From positions 3,654,673 to 3,718,672 of the forward strand of contig OX442426.1 in assembly GCA_949361645.1 (NCBI GenBank): a stretch of DNA of 64,000 bases. The letters are read 5' to 3'. Both the position numbers and the translations under genes were made by a program. This document shows positions 47,312-62,800 of the stretch, piece by piece. The stretch is from Spongilla lacustris. Lineage: Eukaryota > Porifera > Demospongiae > Spongillida > Spongillidae. The notes beneath the pieces were generated by a model. It was given only the letters and a program-made list of their open reading frames with translations. It ran no database searches and was not told the origin of the DNA. How positions within the stretch are numbered: position 1 is the first letter of the stretch; the number at the start of each line of letters is the position of its first letter.

Positions 47312-50300
47312 ATGACAGCGTTCGATCTATTTTCTTCTGTGCGAGATAACAACACCGCACATGTCCGTACTCTCTTACAAGCTAAACAGTGCCGAGCAAA
47401 ACTAAACGAGCGGAATGAATGGGGTGATACTGCGCTTCATCTGGCTGCAGAACTGGGAAGCTCAGAGATTTGTCAGATGTTGATTGCAGGCGGTGCTTCC
47501 GTAACTGTAAGAAACAATAGAGGAGAAACGTGTTTACACAGAGCTGCTGTTGGAGGATGGGCTAATGCCGTTAGTGCCATTGTAGGTATGTATAGTATAC
47601 CTACGTTTGTTGTTCAGCCAATATAAACAACAGGTTACTTTTTCAACAGCTCGTGACCAAGACCCCGAAGCTGTCAATTCTCAAAACGATGCTGGATATA
47701 CGGCATTGCATCACGCTGCCAAGCATGGCTCTAAGGAGCTTATTGAGATTTTAATCTCTGCTGGTGCTGATCGTCTGCTAGAGAACAATGCCGGGGAAAC
47801 ACCGTACATGGTAGCTAAGAAATACCAGCAGTGGGAGGCGGAAAAGCATCTACTCAACATGGAGAAAGAGCACGGTATGTTGTTACCTTTCATAGTTCAA
47901 CTTTTCCAATATCCCCTTAGCTAAGCAGTGATCAGTGATTCTCTTTTTCTGCTATTATGCCTATGCTACCGATAACATACCGCTATGTGTCACTGGTACT
48001 GTTGTAATTTTGTCCATCATTGATGTGCAATCTCATTTTCCCTATAGCTGATCAGGCTATTCGTGCAATGAATCGCAAAGAAAAGGATATTGTTCGAGCA
48101 TACTACAGAGCTCTCAAATATGCCACACATAAAGAATTCAGAACAAGGGTCTTCCTCATTGGTGATTGTGGAACAGGTCAGTTATTTTGCCTAGGCCCAT
48201 GTTATCTCACTTGAAAAATTCAATATAGCAAAGATGCCTGTATGGACATGTAGATTTCACCTGCAGTAGACTAGATAGGAAAGATAACAATCTCCCCCAC
48301 ACCAGTATCCAACTGAATAGCTCTCAAAGTAATTAAGGAAAGTGCATGTTAGCTTCATTAAATATTGCGATTTACAAATTGATGCCATCAACAATAAAAA
48401 TGAATTCGAAATGACTTGCCACATCCAGATGTGTGAAAGAAACGTACAATTATGCATCAGCAATGTACTTTTGGTACATTATGATCGATGAATCATCTCA
48501 TTCCTTGTGTTATTGAATCACAAGTCAGAATAGAACTGCAGGTTCATCAGTATTTTTTTTTTTAATGTTTTAATTTTCATTATGGACTCTATATGATTTA
48601 ATGTGCTACGCCACCTCGCTTGTATGTGCACAGGTAAGACTAGCCTAAAGAAGACGCTCTTTGGTGAACAATATGATCCAGATGAGAAGCCAAGTTCAGG
48701 AATTCTTGCAGATATGTCTGTAACCAGGATTCAATGTAAGCAGTACCGAGAATGGGTTCAGCAACCTTCTTCTATTGCTGATTCATATCGACTAAACCTG
48801 GAGTATACAGACAACCTCATCACATACATTTTGGATGACATTAAGAAACCAAAAGTGTACGATGATGCTGTTGATGCTAATGCTTTCCAGACTGAAAAAG
48901 GTCCTTCTAAGAGTGTTAGATTTGCCCCTGTTAATATGTATATTGCACCTGATGACCGTGATTATGGTCCAGTGGAGGAGGACAATGCGACCTCATCAAA
49001 TCCGAAGGAGGCTGCTGCCAGTAACAATGCCACCGGAGATACTGGAGGAGCGAACATGGTCTCTGGTGTTTGTGAAGCAAATGTTTCTGATGTTGGACTC
49101 ACTGCTAGTAGCGGAAGTACTTGTACGCCTCTTGAAGCCCCTGGACTAGCAGAAAGGAGTAAAGGTGTCAACATCCTTCGAATTGAGGGGGACGAGTCAG
49201 CTAATATCAGCGTGGACCCATACCAGATGAATCGCATAGATGGGGTGAAGGAAGAGCAGGAGGAGGATGAGATTCAGGATGATCGGCTTCGCAGATTTGC
49301 ACAGGACTCTGATAATATGGCCGATCCGGATGCAGATACTGCCGACGGCCCTGTACCAACTCCAACTCTACCACAAGCAGTGGAGAACTCTCAGCAACAA
49401 ACACAACAGCAGGTGCAACAACAACCATTGCACCCTACACCTGGGTCAGCAGATAAGGGAAAGCCTGAACCATCAAAGTCGGGGAATGAAATCCAAGATT
49501 CTCTGTTTCCAAAATCACGCGAGTTAACTAGACTGCTAGTCGAAAAAATCCCAGTTGAAATCTTGAAGCGGATCATCATGCGCTGGCCAGTTCAGGAGGA
49601 ACACACAGCCGAGCAACCTTCTCTGTGCAAGGAGCGTATGGCTATTACTATTTGGGATGCAGCAGGAGACCCCCTTCAGATGAACTTTGTGCCTTTTTTC
49701 TTCACTAATCACAGCATCTACATGGTGCTGTACAATCTTAAGCAGCCATTAGATGCTCTTTCACCAACTTACCAGGAGAAGAGTTTGTGCTGTGGTGATG
49801 GTCATGTTCCTACAAATGTTGAAGTCATGGAAGATTGGATTGGTTGTGTCACAGCATTCGCCAGACCACTTCCATCTGAGCCATTTCGCTGCACTAAGAA
49901 AACCCCAGTACTCCCTCCGCTCATTCTAACCTGCAGTCATCATAATGATGATGACGTGGAAGACTCGTCATTTACATGCAACTTCGATATGTTTTTCAGT
50001 AGAAGTTCATTCAAATCCTACTGTAGACATTTGGTAGACAGTAATTATCCAAGTGCGGTCCGGATCAGTAACAAGCATGGAAGTTACTCTGAGGATGAGG
50101 GTTACTGTGGTCACCACATTCTTAGGAGGGAAATTGACTATCTAGCTCGCCAAATGCCATATGCACAAGAGAGTATTCCAGTCCAGTGGGTTAAATTTGA
50201 ACAGCTTGTCTTCGGGTTGCTAGAACAAAGAAAGGTGATATTACTGTATGATGACATGGCCAAGTATATTGGTGACCACTGCAACCTTTCAGAGCTCCTT

Positions 50301-51269
50301 CAGGTGCTACCCTTGTTGTCGTACTACCATGACGTCGGTGTGCTTGTATTCTTCTACCGCCATCCCCTGCTTAAAAAGCTCGTGATCGTTAAACCTCAGT
50401 GGCTGATAGATGCATTAGCTGCAGTTATTACATCTATGTCTGGGAAGTGGATAACTGCAGAAGTCAAGGATGCCTTCAAGAACCTGACAGTCACGGGTTC
50501 TATACGCAGAGAAGTGGTTGGTCTTGCTTATCGTTGTGCTCACTTACCAAATCGTCACTGGAATGAATTCTTATTTATACTGAGCTGCATGGATTTGGTC
50601 TGCTGTCATCCTTGTCTTCATGAACAGAAGAGCTTGTATATTCCTTGCATGGTACTCGAGATGCCTCCTTCTAATTTGTTTGTCACCACAGAAAAAGATC
50701 CCGCTGTTTTGCAGTTTTCTTGTAGTGCGGCGCTGCCCATAGCGTTATATAACCAACTTGTTACTTGCTGCATTCGGAACTCACAATATGCCGGGAATAT
50801 TTTCAACCAGAACTGCCACATTCGTCTGAACCAATCCCATCACCTAATTCTTAGGAAAGAGCGTTCCTCGATTGATTTCATAGTGCAGTCAGACTCGGCC
50901 GATTTTTGTTCATTTTGCAAACAAAATAATGTCAAGTACCCATTGTCTTCTAGCTGCAGTCACATCAAACATCTGCTTGGAGATGATGTAGAGATACTGC
51001 CCACTGACACAGTAGCCTCCCTATGTGATCAACCAGACACACAGATTACTATCAACCTAGCTCTAAGGGATGACGTGAATAACCTGCATGATGTCTGTGT
51101 CCATGTCCTGTCCTTCCTTTCACATACTGTTGAGTATCTTTGTGAGTACTGGTTTCCTGGCTTGAAGCTACAACTAAGTTCAAACAATGTGTTACTTGAC
51201 CAACACTGGAAATACACAGTGCTAAAAAAGTGCAGTGTATCAAGGCAGCTATCTGTGTGGTTTGATTGA
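47312..51269 (+). CDS. Ankyrin-ROC-COR (ROCO-type) GTPase with a large insert (1087 aa)
   Basis: Exons: 47312-47585, 47650-47874, 48048-48176 and 48634-51269. Phase closes to 1087 residues. Ankyrin repeats fill residues about 1-165 (WGDTALHLAAELGS, RGETCLHRAAVGG, AGYTALHHAAKHGS). A helix leads to the P-loop GDCGTGKTS (205-213), split by the last intron. Residues about 225-540 hold an insert with acidic (VKEEQEEDEIQDD) and Gln-rich (QQQTQQQVQQQ) stretches. Switch II then reads WDAAGDP (550-556), followed by the base-recognition-like TCSHHND. A COR-like region follows (IPVQWVKFEQLVFGLL...LLSYYHDVGVLVFFY, about 720-800). ROCO proteins are dimeric GTPase scaffolds. No kinase domain is present. 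The residue after the switch II glycine is Asp rather than the usual Gln. Confidence 0.85.
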
Positions 51270-51440
51270 TAATGCACTTATTGAGTGTGTATATGTATTA
51301 TTGTTTCAAACATTTTTATTATTTTTGTGCACTTAATTTTTGTGAAAGCTATCTGTGTGATAATACACTTATTGAGCGACATATGTATTGTCTTAAACAT
51401 TTGTGCACTTAATTTTTGTGTTGGAAGTAAATGTCGTAAT
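51247..51440 (+). repeat. About 100-bp tandem duplication over the ROCO gene 3' end
   Basis: gctatctgtgtg occurs near 51247 and 51349, each followed by cacttattgag, atatgtatt and gtgcacttaatttttgtg. The first copy covers the stop codon, so the duplication includes the last codons and the start of the 3' UTR. Confidence 0.75.
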
Positions 51441-52775
51441 AATTGTACTAAATGCAATTAAATTTGTTTCCTTCAAGTAAATATAGTCGGAACTCATTTG
51501 TTGTATTTTTGTAAAATATAGAGATTGACCATCAACATGAAACCTGTTGACATGGTTTATAATTGTTTCAAATACATTTTATAAACCCATGCACTGCAGT
51601 TTTTCACAGTGAAGGTCTGCCACCAAAGCATAGCCTTATACTGTATAGTCCTTGGGATTTGGTAGGATGTAGTCAGGCAGCTAGCTAGGGACTGCCCAAC
51701 CGAAGATGGTCTATGGCCAACCAGTCCTCAGTTATGGCACCATGGATGTCCAGGTGCTGATAATACATGAAGCTTCATTGAGGCAGGGGTACTATAGGGC
51801 AAATTTTCAAATCATACAAGAGGTTGCAGGAAGACAACAATAGTTGATAGCAGCACCATACCAGTGTCATAGTAAATTATAATGCATACTTACGTGGGAT
51901 TGAAAGGAAGCACCGATTTGACAAACTGCATGCATGTGCATGAGCCAGAGCAGTTATTGCGCAAAGTAAACACCTAAATAGATAAACTATTTGAGCACCA
52001 CGTGCATTTTATCTGCAGCAATCAATTAGAAAACCATTGATTATAATGTATAAGGACACTTCCACAAAAGTGCACGCTTAATTCATGTCTGGTTACATTT
52101 GCAACAGATTTAATTGAAATAGACCTTCTTTCATCATTCTTACAGCCTTCTTTCATCATTCTTACAGTATAAAGATTTTTTTTAAACCATAATATGCAGC
52201 ACTCAAACTTAATGGCCAAAGTACTGCCACAGAATTGGAAAGCAGAGTGATGATTTTGAAACATAAAAAACATAAACATGTCTACAACAGCAGTAAAGAC
52301 CTCTTTTCTGAGCATATTTTTTTGCCCTTCTGGGGATAAGTAATGTCCTCTGTTATGCGTTTAAAATCTGACTGCCCACTGTGATGTTGCGTTTGTGCCT
52401 TTCACTTAATTGTTGTAGAAAGTAAAAGGCATAAAATGAGCTACATGTAGTTAAAATTTCAGGGCAGTTACAATATTTTTAGGCATCCTGTTGTATACAT
52501 TCAGGGTTGGGATCAGGACTGGTCCCATCAAAGTATGTGGTAACATGTATAGTGCTTGGTGTACTACCACCGCTGACTGAACATATGGATCCAGTTGGAT
52601 TGCAATAAGAAAAGGTATAGTGCTAACATTAATTTTCAACTTTCCAAAGGGTGATATAAAAATATGAAATTCAATCTGCAATTTTAGAACAGATAATATA
52701 GACAGAAGCAACAACACATTAATCACAAAGCAAAGGGATAAATATGACAAATGATTTTTAGTTGTTCCACCACCT
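51441..52775. other. Convergent intergenic region of the ROCO and BTB genes
   Basis: It holds both 3' UTRs and no further gene that I can support. A 22-bp direct duplication (ccttctttcatcattcttac, twice in a row) lies at about 52124-52168. Confidence 0.45.
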
Positions 52776-55910
<3,135 letters not shown>

Positions 55911-56345
55911 CGTGTAGAAAGTGCTGGACACTGAAGAATGACTGCCAAGTTGGGCAGGACGTTACAACTTTCTTTGGTATTATTGATGATATTTCTAAAT
56001 TAGAATACAAATGTTACGGTCGGGATTTACGTAATGCACTTTTTGATGATGACGTATCAGTTGGTGCACATATTGCCACTCGTGCTTTTATACTGCGCCG
56101 TGCGCCCCCCTTCCGGACGACCATTAAATATTCGTATTAAAGTGTATTTTGCGTACTGGTACGATTTTATCCGCACGAAACAGTGCCGCGGTTTACTTGC
56201 TACAGCACGGATATGTGGGGGGGAAAAAGCGGAGATCAGTATACTAAATACAGATTGGCGCATCGAACATCCCTACAGATTTTAGTACTTACATACGTGC
56301 GAACGCTATAGCTAGCTTATGCGACAGAAGCTATGAATAATTATG
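55911..56345. other. Upstream flank of the BTB gene
   Basis: No ORF with splice support. It includes the likely minus-strand promoter of the BTB gene. A run of G (tgtggggggg) lies near 56214. Confidence 0.4.
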
Positions 56346-56618
56346 TCATATGACTATGGTCTCAGAAGGATATTTGTTATTTGTACATGAATGCATGGGG
56401 TGGCAAAAAACTGAGCCTTTAGTTCCACTTTTCTTACACTTACATGAACGGCATCCCTTTTGACAACTGCAGCCTTTTTTTTCAAACGTTTTGAAATTTT
56501 GTTTCAGTGTTGGATCACAGCAATCTTCTTTTTCAAGAACACTCTTCTTTCTAAAACCTTCATATCCTTCTACACTGTCATATTTTACATTGCGTTTGTA
56601 ACAAATCATCTCCACCTC
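56346..56618 (-). CDS. Cysteine-rich (CXC-like) terminal exon, gene otherwise unresolved
   Basis: An exon opens after a strong acceptor (poly-T, then ctttag) at 56619 and reads in phase 0 to a stop at 56346, giving 90 residues. The last half is dense in Cys and Lys: KKGCSCQKGCRSCKCKKSG, then FCHPMHSCTN. That spacing resembles CXC domains of tesmin/MSL2-type DNA-binding proteins and also cysteine tails of some transposon proteins. No upstream exon could be joined with confidence; the Ig-like exon at 57050 is nearby on the same strand but no good donor links them. Confidence 0.5.
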   Translation of the reverse strand, partial: EVEMICYKRNVKYDSVEGYEGFRKKSVLEKEDCCDPTLKQNFKTFEKKGCSCQKGCRSCKCKKSGTKGSVFCHPMHSCTNNKYPSETIVI

Positions 56619-56742
56619 CTAAAGAGAATTAAAAAAAAAATTATGTCATCAACAATGGAAAGTTATAGTGGTAAAACGTAAGTACATGTACAAGATGCGT
56701 AGGTAATGCGTGAGGCCTACTGACGTCGCTATGTCCGTATCC

Positions 56743-57050
56743 TCAGTTAAAACTTTCCATCTGTACAGAGAATGTTTTGTTAGTGCCATCCTCTGTTATG
56801 CACATCACAGTAAGTGACTTCAAGCTCCCAGGAGACAAGACCACAAAAGTAGACTGCATCATTCCATTTGGGATAGCCTTGATTAAAGTCCCATTTGCAG
56901 AACCACCCTGGCCAATGTCCATCGTCTTGGGAATATTTACATCCTTGCTCCATAAGGATGTTTTATTACCATTTGCTTCCCAGGTCAGTGTCTCAGATCC
57001 ATTTGTAGTGCAAGTGAATGTTCTTGTGTAGCAGTCATATTGGATGTCCA
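56743..57050 (-). CDS. Ig-like domain exon of an unresolved extracellular protein
   Basis: After an acceptor (ttcttgtcag), the frame runs to a TGA at 56743. It reads YTRTFTCTTNGSETLTWEAN (strand B cysteine, strand C tryptophan), with LKSLTVMCITEDGT as strand F and its second cysteine: the standard Ig fold spacing. Several NxT/NxS sequons (NGSET, NKTS, NGT, NKTF) suggest a secreted or cell-surface domain. It ends shortly after the domain, so it may be the last exon of a secreted form or a lone remnant. The exon starts in phase 1, and earlier exons were not found. Confidence 0.55.
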
Positions 57051-57989
57051 CTGACAAGAAAAACACAAATATCATACCTCCCTCCTCACCCCTTACCTCT
57101 CCCCTCCTCACCCCTCACCTCTCCCTCCTTACCCTCACCTCTCCCCTCCTTACCCCTCACTCCCCTCATGTCATCCCTCTTATCCCATTACTGTGCGTCT
57201 CTAAATACCTGCGAATAAAGTAAAAATTGAGTACTCAAAAAGTTAGGAAGTAAACATTGAGGACTCAAAAAGTGAACAAAAAGTGGGGGGACTGTGGGCA
57301 CGTGGTGCAGGGGATTGGTCTTCCGAAGGAAGGGGAGGTGGTGAATGTGTTGCCTTCACATTCTGAGCAATGTTGCTAGGTATTGAACTGTATGCATAGC
57401 CAAATCAATGAGGAAATAAGTGAATCAACTCATTGCTGAGCTTTAAATGCATTGAATCATACACATTTGATGGTGAACATCCTAGAGTGAATACATTTAT
57501 CCAATGGTTCTTGTCTCATGAGATGCAAGATTTGGATTAATTCCTTCTCACATAGTTCAATGCTGAAAGTTACTGCAACAAGAGGATTCTGGAGGCCTCT
57601 AACACCGGCTGGGATATGTATTATTCCATTTGGCTAGTGTGAGTGATGTTATAACACAGCCATTCTCGATTTTGAAATGATAGTTTATCCTATACTCCAA
57701 AACAATTCAGCCAGTGGTCAGTTAGGGAGGTACTCAACTTTAAGTTGCTGATGTTAGGCACATCACTGATTAAAATTGTATCTTGGATCGAACTTGGAAT
57801 TGTTTGCTAAATTCGTTTGTACAGTCAAAGTAAAGATTCCACGTGTTCTTTTCTACCATTGTAGGCACTACGCACATAGCTCACATATTTGAATCGCTCT
57901 GTTGGATCGCTTTACGCATACATGTAGATGCTTGATATAGATATTGAACTTGATGGGTTTGTGGGCGTGTAAAATATAACGGGTATGTA
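57051..57989. repeat. Polypyrimidine tandem tract and featureless flank
   Basis: At 57080-57175 the plus strand is an imperfect repeat of cctctcccctcctcacccct-type units. The remainder to 57989 shows no ORF, RNA or transposon border that I can support; actcaaaaagt occurs twice near 57231 and 57263. Confidence 0.5.
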
Positions 57990-58062
57990 ATTAACTACAC
58001 GGTATGTATGCTCTATGTACTACATGTATGCTCTATGCACTATACATACTCTATGTCAACAG

Positions 58063-58302
58063 GCAATGCTCTATGTCAACTGCACAATGCTCTATGTCAA
58101 CTGCACAATGCTCTATGTCAACTGCACAATGCTCTATGACAACTGCACAATGCTCTATGTCAACTGCACAATGCTCTATGTCAACTGCTCAATGCTCTGT
58201 CAACTGCTCAATGCTCTATGTCAACTGCTCAACGCTCTACGTCAACTGCTCAATGCTCTGTCATCAGCTTTGCGGCGCGACCTGCCGCGCCGGGCCACCG
58301 TA
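58063..58302. mobile_element. 21-bp tandem repeat array ending in a TACGGTGG-family terminus
   Basis: About nine copies of a 21-bp unit (caatgctctatgtcaactgc plus one base), some shortened, run from 58063 to 58260. They are followed by gcgcgacctgccgcgccggg and ccaccgta, closely matching the right terminus of the palindromic element at 53376-53987. No matching left terminus is present, so the element is broken or one-sided. The internal repeats are unrelated to those of the intact copy. Confidence 0.65.
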
Positions 58303-58559
58303 TATATCAGACCTGTATATCACATCTGCACGCACTATCCAACTTCCAGATCAGAAAGCAAGCCGCATACATTCTACGATAGTGGTCGTATATACATTGG
58401 CACAACTAACATGTATGATAGCTTGTGAAAAATGTTTTGGGGATAGTCTTTATCATTCACTAGAAGTATTATTATCCTATAACGTCCATTGTACACGTAT
58501 AGCTTACTATTTAAAAAGCCGCCCGTGGACCACCGCTTTTTTGCGTAGTTTTTCAAAAA

Positions 58560-58732
58560 TGCGTTGGCCTCTCGGGCTCTGCCCCAGGCCCCGATGGGTG
58601 AAATTACAGCGCTCTCCCATACCCCCTAGGCCTAACTGGACGGGAGGGACGCCCCCTCCCGCACCCTCTCCGGGGCGGCGGCTCTAACTGTGCCCCCCGC
58701 TCTTTCGAAATTCCTGGATCCGCCCCTGACAT
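58560..58732. mobile_element. Solitary right end of a hAT-like MITE
   Basis: A GC-rich segment ends tttcgaaattcctggatccg and then cccctg, the inverse of the CAGGGGCGGAT terminus seen at 20865. No partner terminus lies upstream in the window. The interior is unusually GC-rich for this locus. Confidence 0.5.
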
Positions 58733-58952
58733 GTCTGTAACGGTAGGTGAGTATTCACGATGGGCGTGGCCTTGTACATGTATTTCCTTCTGACACAAAA
58801 CCATGGACTCCAACGCAAGTGAAATTGTGAGTTGAAAATCTGTTCACATTAAAAGTGCACTGCACAGCATGGCATTGGACGTGCTTTTTTTGTTAGCAGT
58901 GTCTACATGTATATCTAGATCTGAGATCTGATCAATAACAACGTTATCGCAT

Positions 58953-59023
58953 AGTTGGGCGTGGCACACCCTTCGCGTTGTCGAGAACGCTCCGACAACG
59001 CGAAGGACAGGCCACGTCCAACT
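58953..59023. other. Strong hairpin
   Basis: ccttcgcgttgtcg (58970-58983) pairs perfectly with cgacaacgcgaagg (58993-59006) across a 9-base loop. Outside it, agttgg-gcgtggc pairs imperfectly with gccacgtccaact. It looks like a tiny foldback element or a structured non-coding element. Confidence 0.6.
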
Positions 59024-59810
59024 AGTTTTCGCGTGCAAGTAACTACTGAGCTCATTCTGGCAGACAGGAATCTGAAGCTTTTCCGTGACCAGCTAGATTA
59101 TGGACTGCTGCCAAGTGCCAACCATTTCATATTTATAGATTCATTGTCAGTACACAAACATAATTGGGCGTAATAAATACCTAGCTAGCTAAAATTTAGT
59201 AGATTGAAGTGTCGTAAATACAAAAATAAAATAATAATAACAAAAAACAAAACAACCATAGGCTTAGATACACGATATCGTAACTGGACCTAAATGTACG
59301 TATAAATGACGAATAAGTATGACAGATGGTGGGTCTGGGTACGAAATAGGTATTATGTGTATTTTTTTTCCCCTGTGAAGGTACTGATTATAATTTAATA
59401 TTACTACAACACAATAGTGTAGATATGAAAATACTCATTTAATTATTATGGGAATGAACATGTTTGAGAGACACTGACGACATTCTAAAAAAATTTGCTC
59501 TCCGAGCAAACAAGGTCTGTGGAAGTAGAGAACAGCTGTGGATGGTGGTAGTTCTTGGGTTTGATGATGGGGCACCACCCTACTCTATCGTATGTGCTCA
59601 GGCAGAGTTATCATAGTTATGACAGGCTAATCATTTTCCATACTATTTACATATGTTTGCTTGTTGTTATAAATTTAAAAAAAAAAAATGCAATGCATAG
59701 ACATCTGCACAAAAGCTTAGCATCAAGATTGACAGTATACCACACTGCTACCATTCTGGGCATTCAAGTAGTATTGCAATATTGTTTTTACATTGTTATA
59801 TTTTTCATAG
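59024..59810. other. Intergenic or 5' region of the exchanger gene
   Basis: The missing first exon(s) of the exchanger, with a start codon and probably a signal peptide, should lie here or further upstream. I could not place them. Only AT-rich sequence and short ORFs without splice support are visible. Confidence 0.4.
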
Positions 59811-62800
59811 GACTGCATTTTTTCACTGGTTCCATGCTCGTACACAGTAAGTGAATATCACATGTATGCAAAATGGTACATATGTGATGTGTCCCTCACA
59901 GATAACTGGAAATATTATACTCATTGTATTTTACGGGATCATATTAGGTGTTGGTGCAAAGCTAATCTCAGGTATGTGATCTTCCAAAACCCTATTTTGT
60001 AGTTGATAGTTTGTGTACAGATGGTGCTGAGCTTCTATTGGACCTTGGCCTGCCTGCTGCTATCATTGGGGGCATAGTGCTACCCCTGCTGGGTGCTGTA
60101 CCTGACTCTGCTATGATTGTTGCATCTGGTTTGGGAGGAAGCAAGGAAGATGCTGAAAAGGAGATCTCTGTTGGAATGGGGTGTGTCTCATCCATTCTAT
60201 ATCTTGTATACATGAAACAAATCTAATTTCTTGTTTACATAGTACTCTTGCTGGTAGTACAATCATGCTTCTAACAGTACCTTGGATAGCAGCCATGTGG
60301 CTTGGAAGGGTGGACATTGTGAAAGGAAAGGGGATAGATGGTCAGTGCAGCAAACTGAAGTGTTCCAGCTTTGTCACTCAGGTTTGGGCACATGTGCGCA
60401 CACACATATAGGTGTATATTTATAAATAGGTGCCTTTAAATATGATTCTATGCATGCATTGCTCTCTAAAAATATTTAACATATAATGTCATAACCACAA
60501 CTTGCAGGGTGTTAGTGTATCTCATGATGTAACCATCGGAGCATTGATAATGCTAATAACAACATTGCCGTACTTGTAAGTGCACTCAGCTCAATGTAAC
60601 ATAGTAATGAAATGATAATTCACTTCTCCCCAGCATAGTCCAAGGAGCTGATTGGCACTGGGGACCCACCAGTCACCCAGACAGTAGTCCAGCTCCTCAG
60701 TATATCAGATGGAGTGCTCTTGTTACCTTCATCTTATGTATTATACTCTTCGTAGCGTACATGGTTCAGCAGGTATTTACACCTACTCATAATACAATTT
60801 GCATGACAAGGACACTTCAAAGTTAATGTCATTACAAAAAAATCCTCTAAGCTTGGGAGCCTCAGAACGGTGTAATCTGTTAATTTTGATTATGATAATG
60901 ATGATTACTAGGGAAGATTGCCTTGTTTTTGAGGATAGTGATGCATATTAAAATTAATTATTCTATGTATGCATTCTATGTATCATTACTAGTTATAATA
61001 CCTATAAAAACAATAATAATAATATTATTATTATTTTTAACTTTCCATTATATCATAAATGACATTAAAACGCAACAAATATGTGATATCATAATAATAC
61101 ATTAACATTAATATACAAAGGGCAGACCCCCGTCTGTTGACTCATACACCATGTACCCTATAGTTTATCATATCTATGTGTAATGTATTATATAAAAAAG
61201 TTATTAACTATGGTATTTGAGTGTGTTAATTTTTTGCTACTTATTGTATGTTGAAAATGTATTGGGTGAAAACAGAACATAGCACCCTTGTTTGGGTATT
61301 GCACTCTAAGTGGGATATACTATGGTACTTTGTGTGCCAGAATGTTATGTACAAATCCTATGTATTAGCTAGTGTACAGTGTGGCGTCACAGAGGAAAGA
61401 GAATTCCAGGAAGGAGAAGAGGTTTGTATCAAATGCTAATAATACTAGTACTAGGCATCAAATATTACATCGTTACAAAGGCTTGAAAGGAAGGTGTTGA
61501 GGCAGTTCTATCTCTCAATGAGCACAAAACTTTTGAAACCATCAAAACACTTGTCTTCTGAAGCCCAAGATGAAATAAATTCAGAAGAAGTTGCCATAAA
61601 ACATCAAGAAAAAGGTTTGGCATTAAATACATGTAGGAGAACTATTTTTAAACTAGAAGGGTTTTTCATTATTTCATTAGCTCTTTGGGTGCCAGCTGGA
61701 CATGTGTATTTCATGCATGTCTATAAGTATTATGCTTGTGCACATTCTGATAGTAGGTTTTACTCCATGAACTATCATTTGACTGCTTGCATTACACAGT
61801 CTTGTAGCTTCTCCCCTGTCAAAACACTTGGAGGATATTTATGTAGCCTGTTGGGATTGGGGTGGAGGTAAGCAAGGAGCACAATATACTACCTCCTTGC
61901 CTTATACACAACATAAGACCATTTACTAAGAGATGAAATATTTTCTGCATGACTTGACAAGTCACACAGAGAATTATAATTTATTGTGGTTTTAAAGATG
62001 TTTGCTGCATTGCTCAATGCCACCATTGGATGTTCAGCTCCAACAGCAGATGATGAAAATGACAAAATTCAATGCTGGGCTGATAACTGGTTATTAATAT
62101 CATCATGAACCCAAATAATGATAATGTACTTGGTAAATAAACAGCTTGCCTTTCCCCTCTGTATCGCACAGTGGAGAAAAAATACTTCAGTGCATGGCAT
62201 GCGGGAATGGGAAGACGACAAGAGAGTGAAGCACTACTAAAAGCCAAGGAAACTCATGAGGACCAAAATGACCCTAAAGATAGTGAATCTGCTACTGACT
62301 CAGTGAGTTCTCCCTGCACAACTCTGCATCATTTATCATATGTGTGTTTGTGTGTGTGTGTGTGTGTGTGTATGGGTGGGTGGTGCTCAGTCACACCTTA
62401 AGGACGAACCAAAGTGGAAGTTGGCTCTGAAGTCTGTTGCTCTACTTGGCTCTGGTGTGGCTGCTGTAAGGAACATAATTTTTTAAAACGTTACATTGTT
62501 GTGTAGCACAATTTGTGATTTTGTATTTCAAATAGCAGGCCTTGTTATGAAAATAACTTCAAGTCAGTTAGCATCACACATACACACCCACCTATAGTGC
62601 ATAGTTCTGCACTGTAGTCATGTGTGTTGTATTCTTGATCAAACATTAGTTGGTTTGTTAAAAAGCAACACCAGGTCATAGCATATCTGACTAGTATGCC
62701 TACACTTGAAGTTCCATTAAACCCTGCCAACTGGCTTAACTGGCCTCACAGGATTAGTGACTTAAGTCATTACACATTAAATCATGATATAATGGACACA

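Noticed and set aside
57300..57370. tRNA-like or SINE-like promoter words (gtggtgcaggggattggtct)
   Set aside because: The start loosely resembles an A box, but no B box or cloverleaf could be drawn.
58004..58687. ORF of 227 codons with repeated MSTAQCS
   Set aside because: It is a translation of the 21-bp tandem array running into GC-rich transposon DNA.
59555..59810. Upstream ORF as the first exon of the exchanger
   Set aside because: Its frame differs from the exon at 59811 and it begins in a sequence without exchanger or signal-peptide features; the splice acceptor at 59810 fits better.
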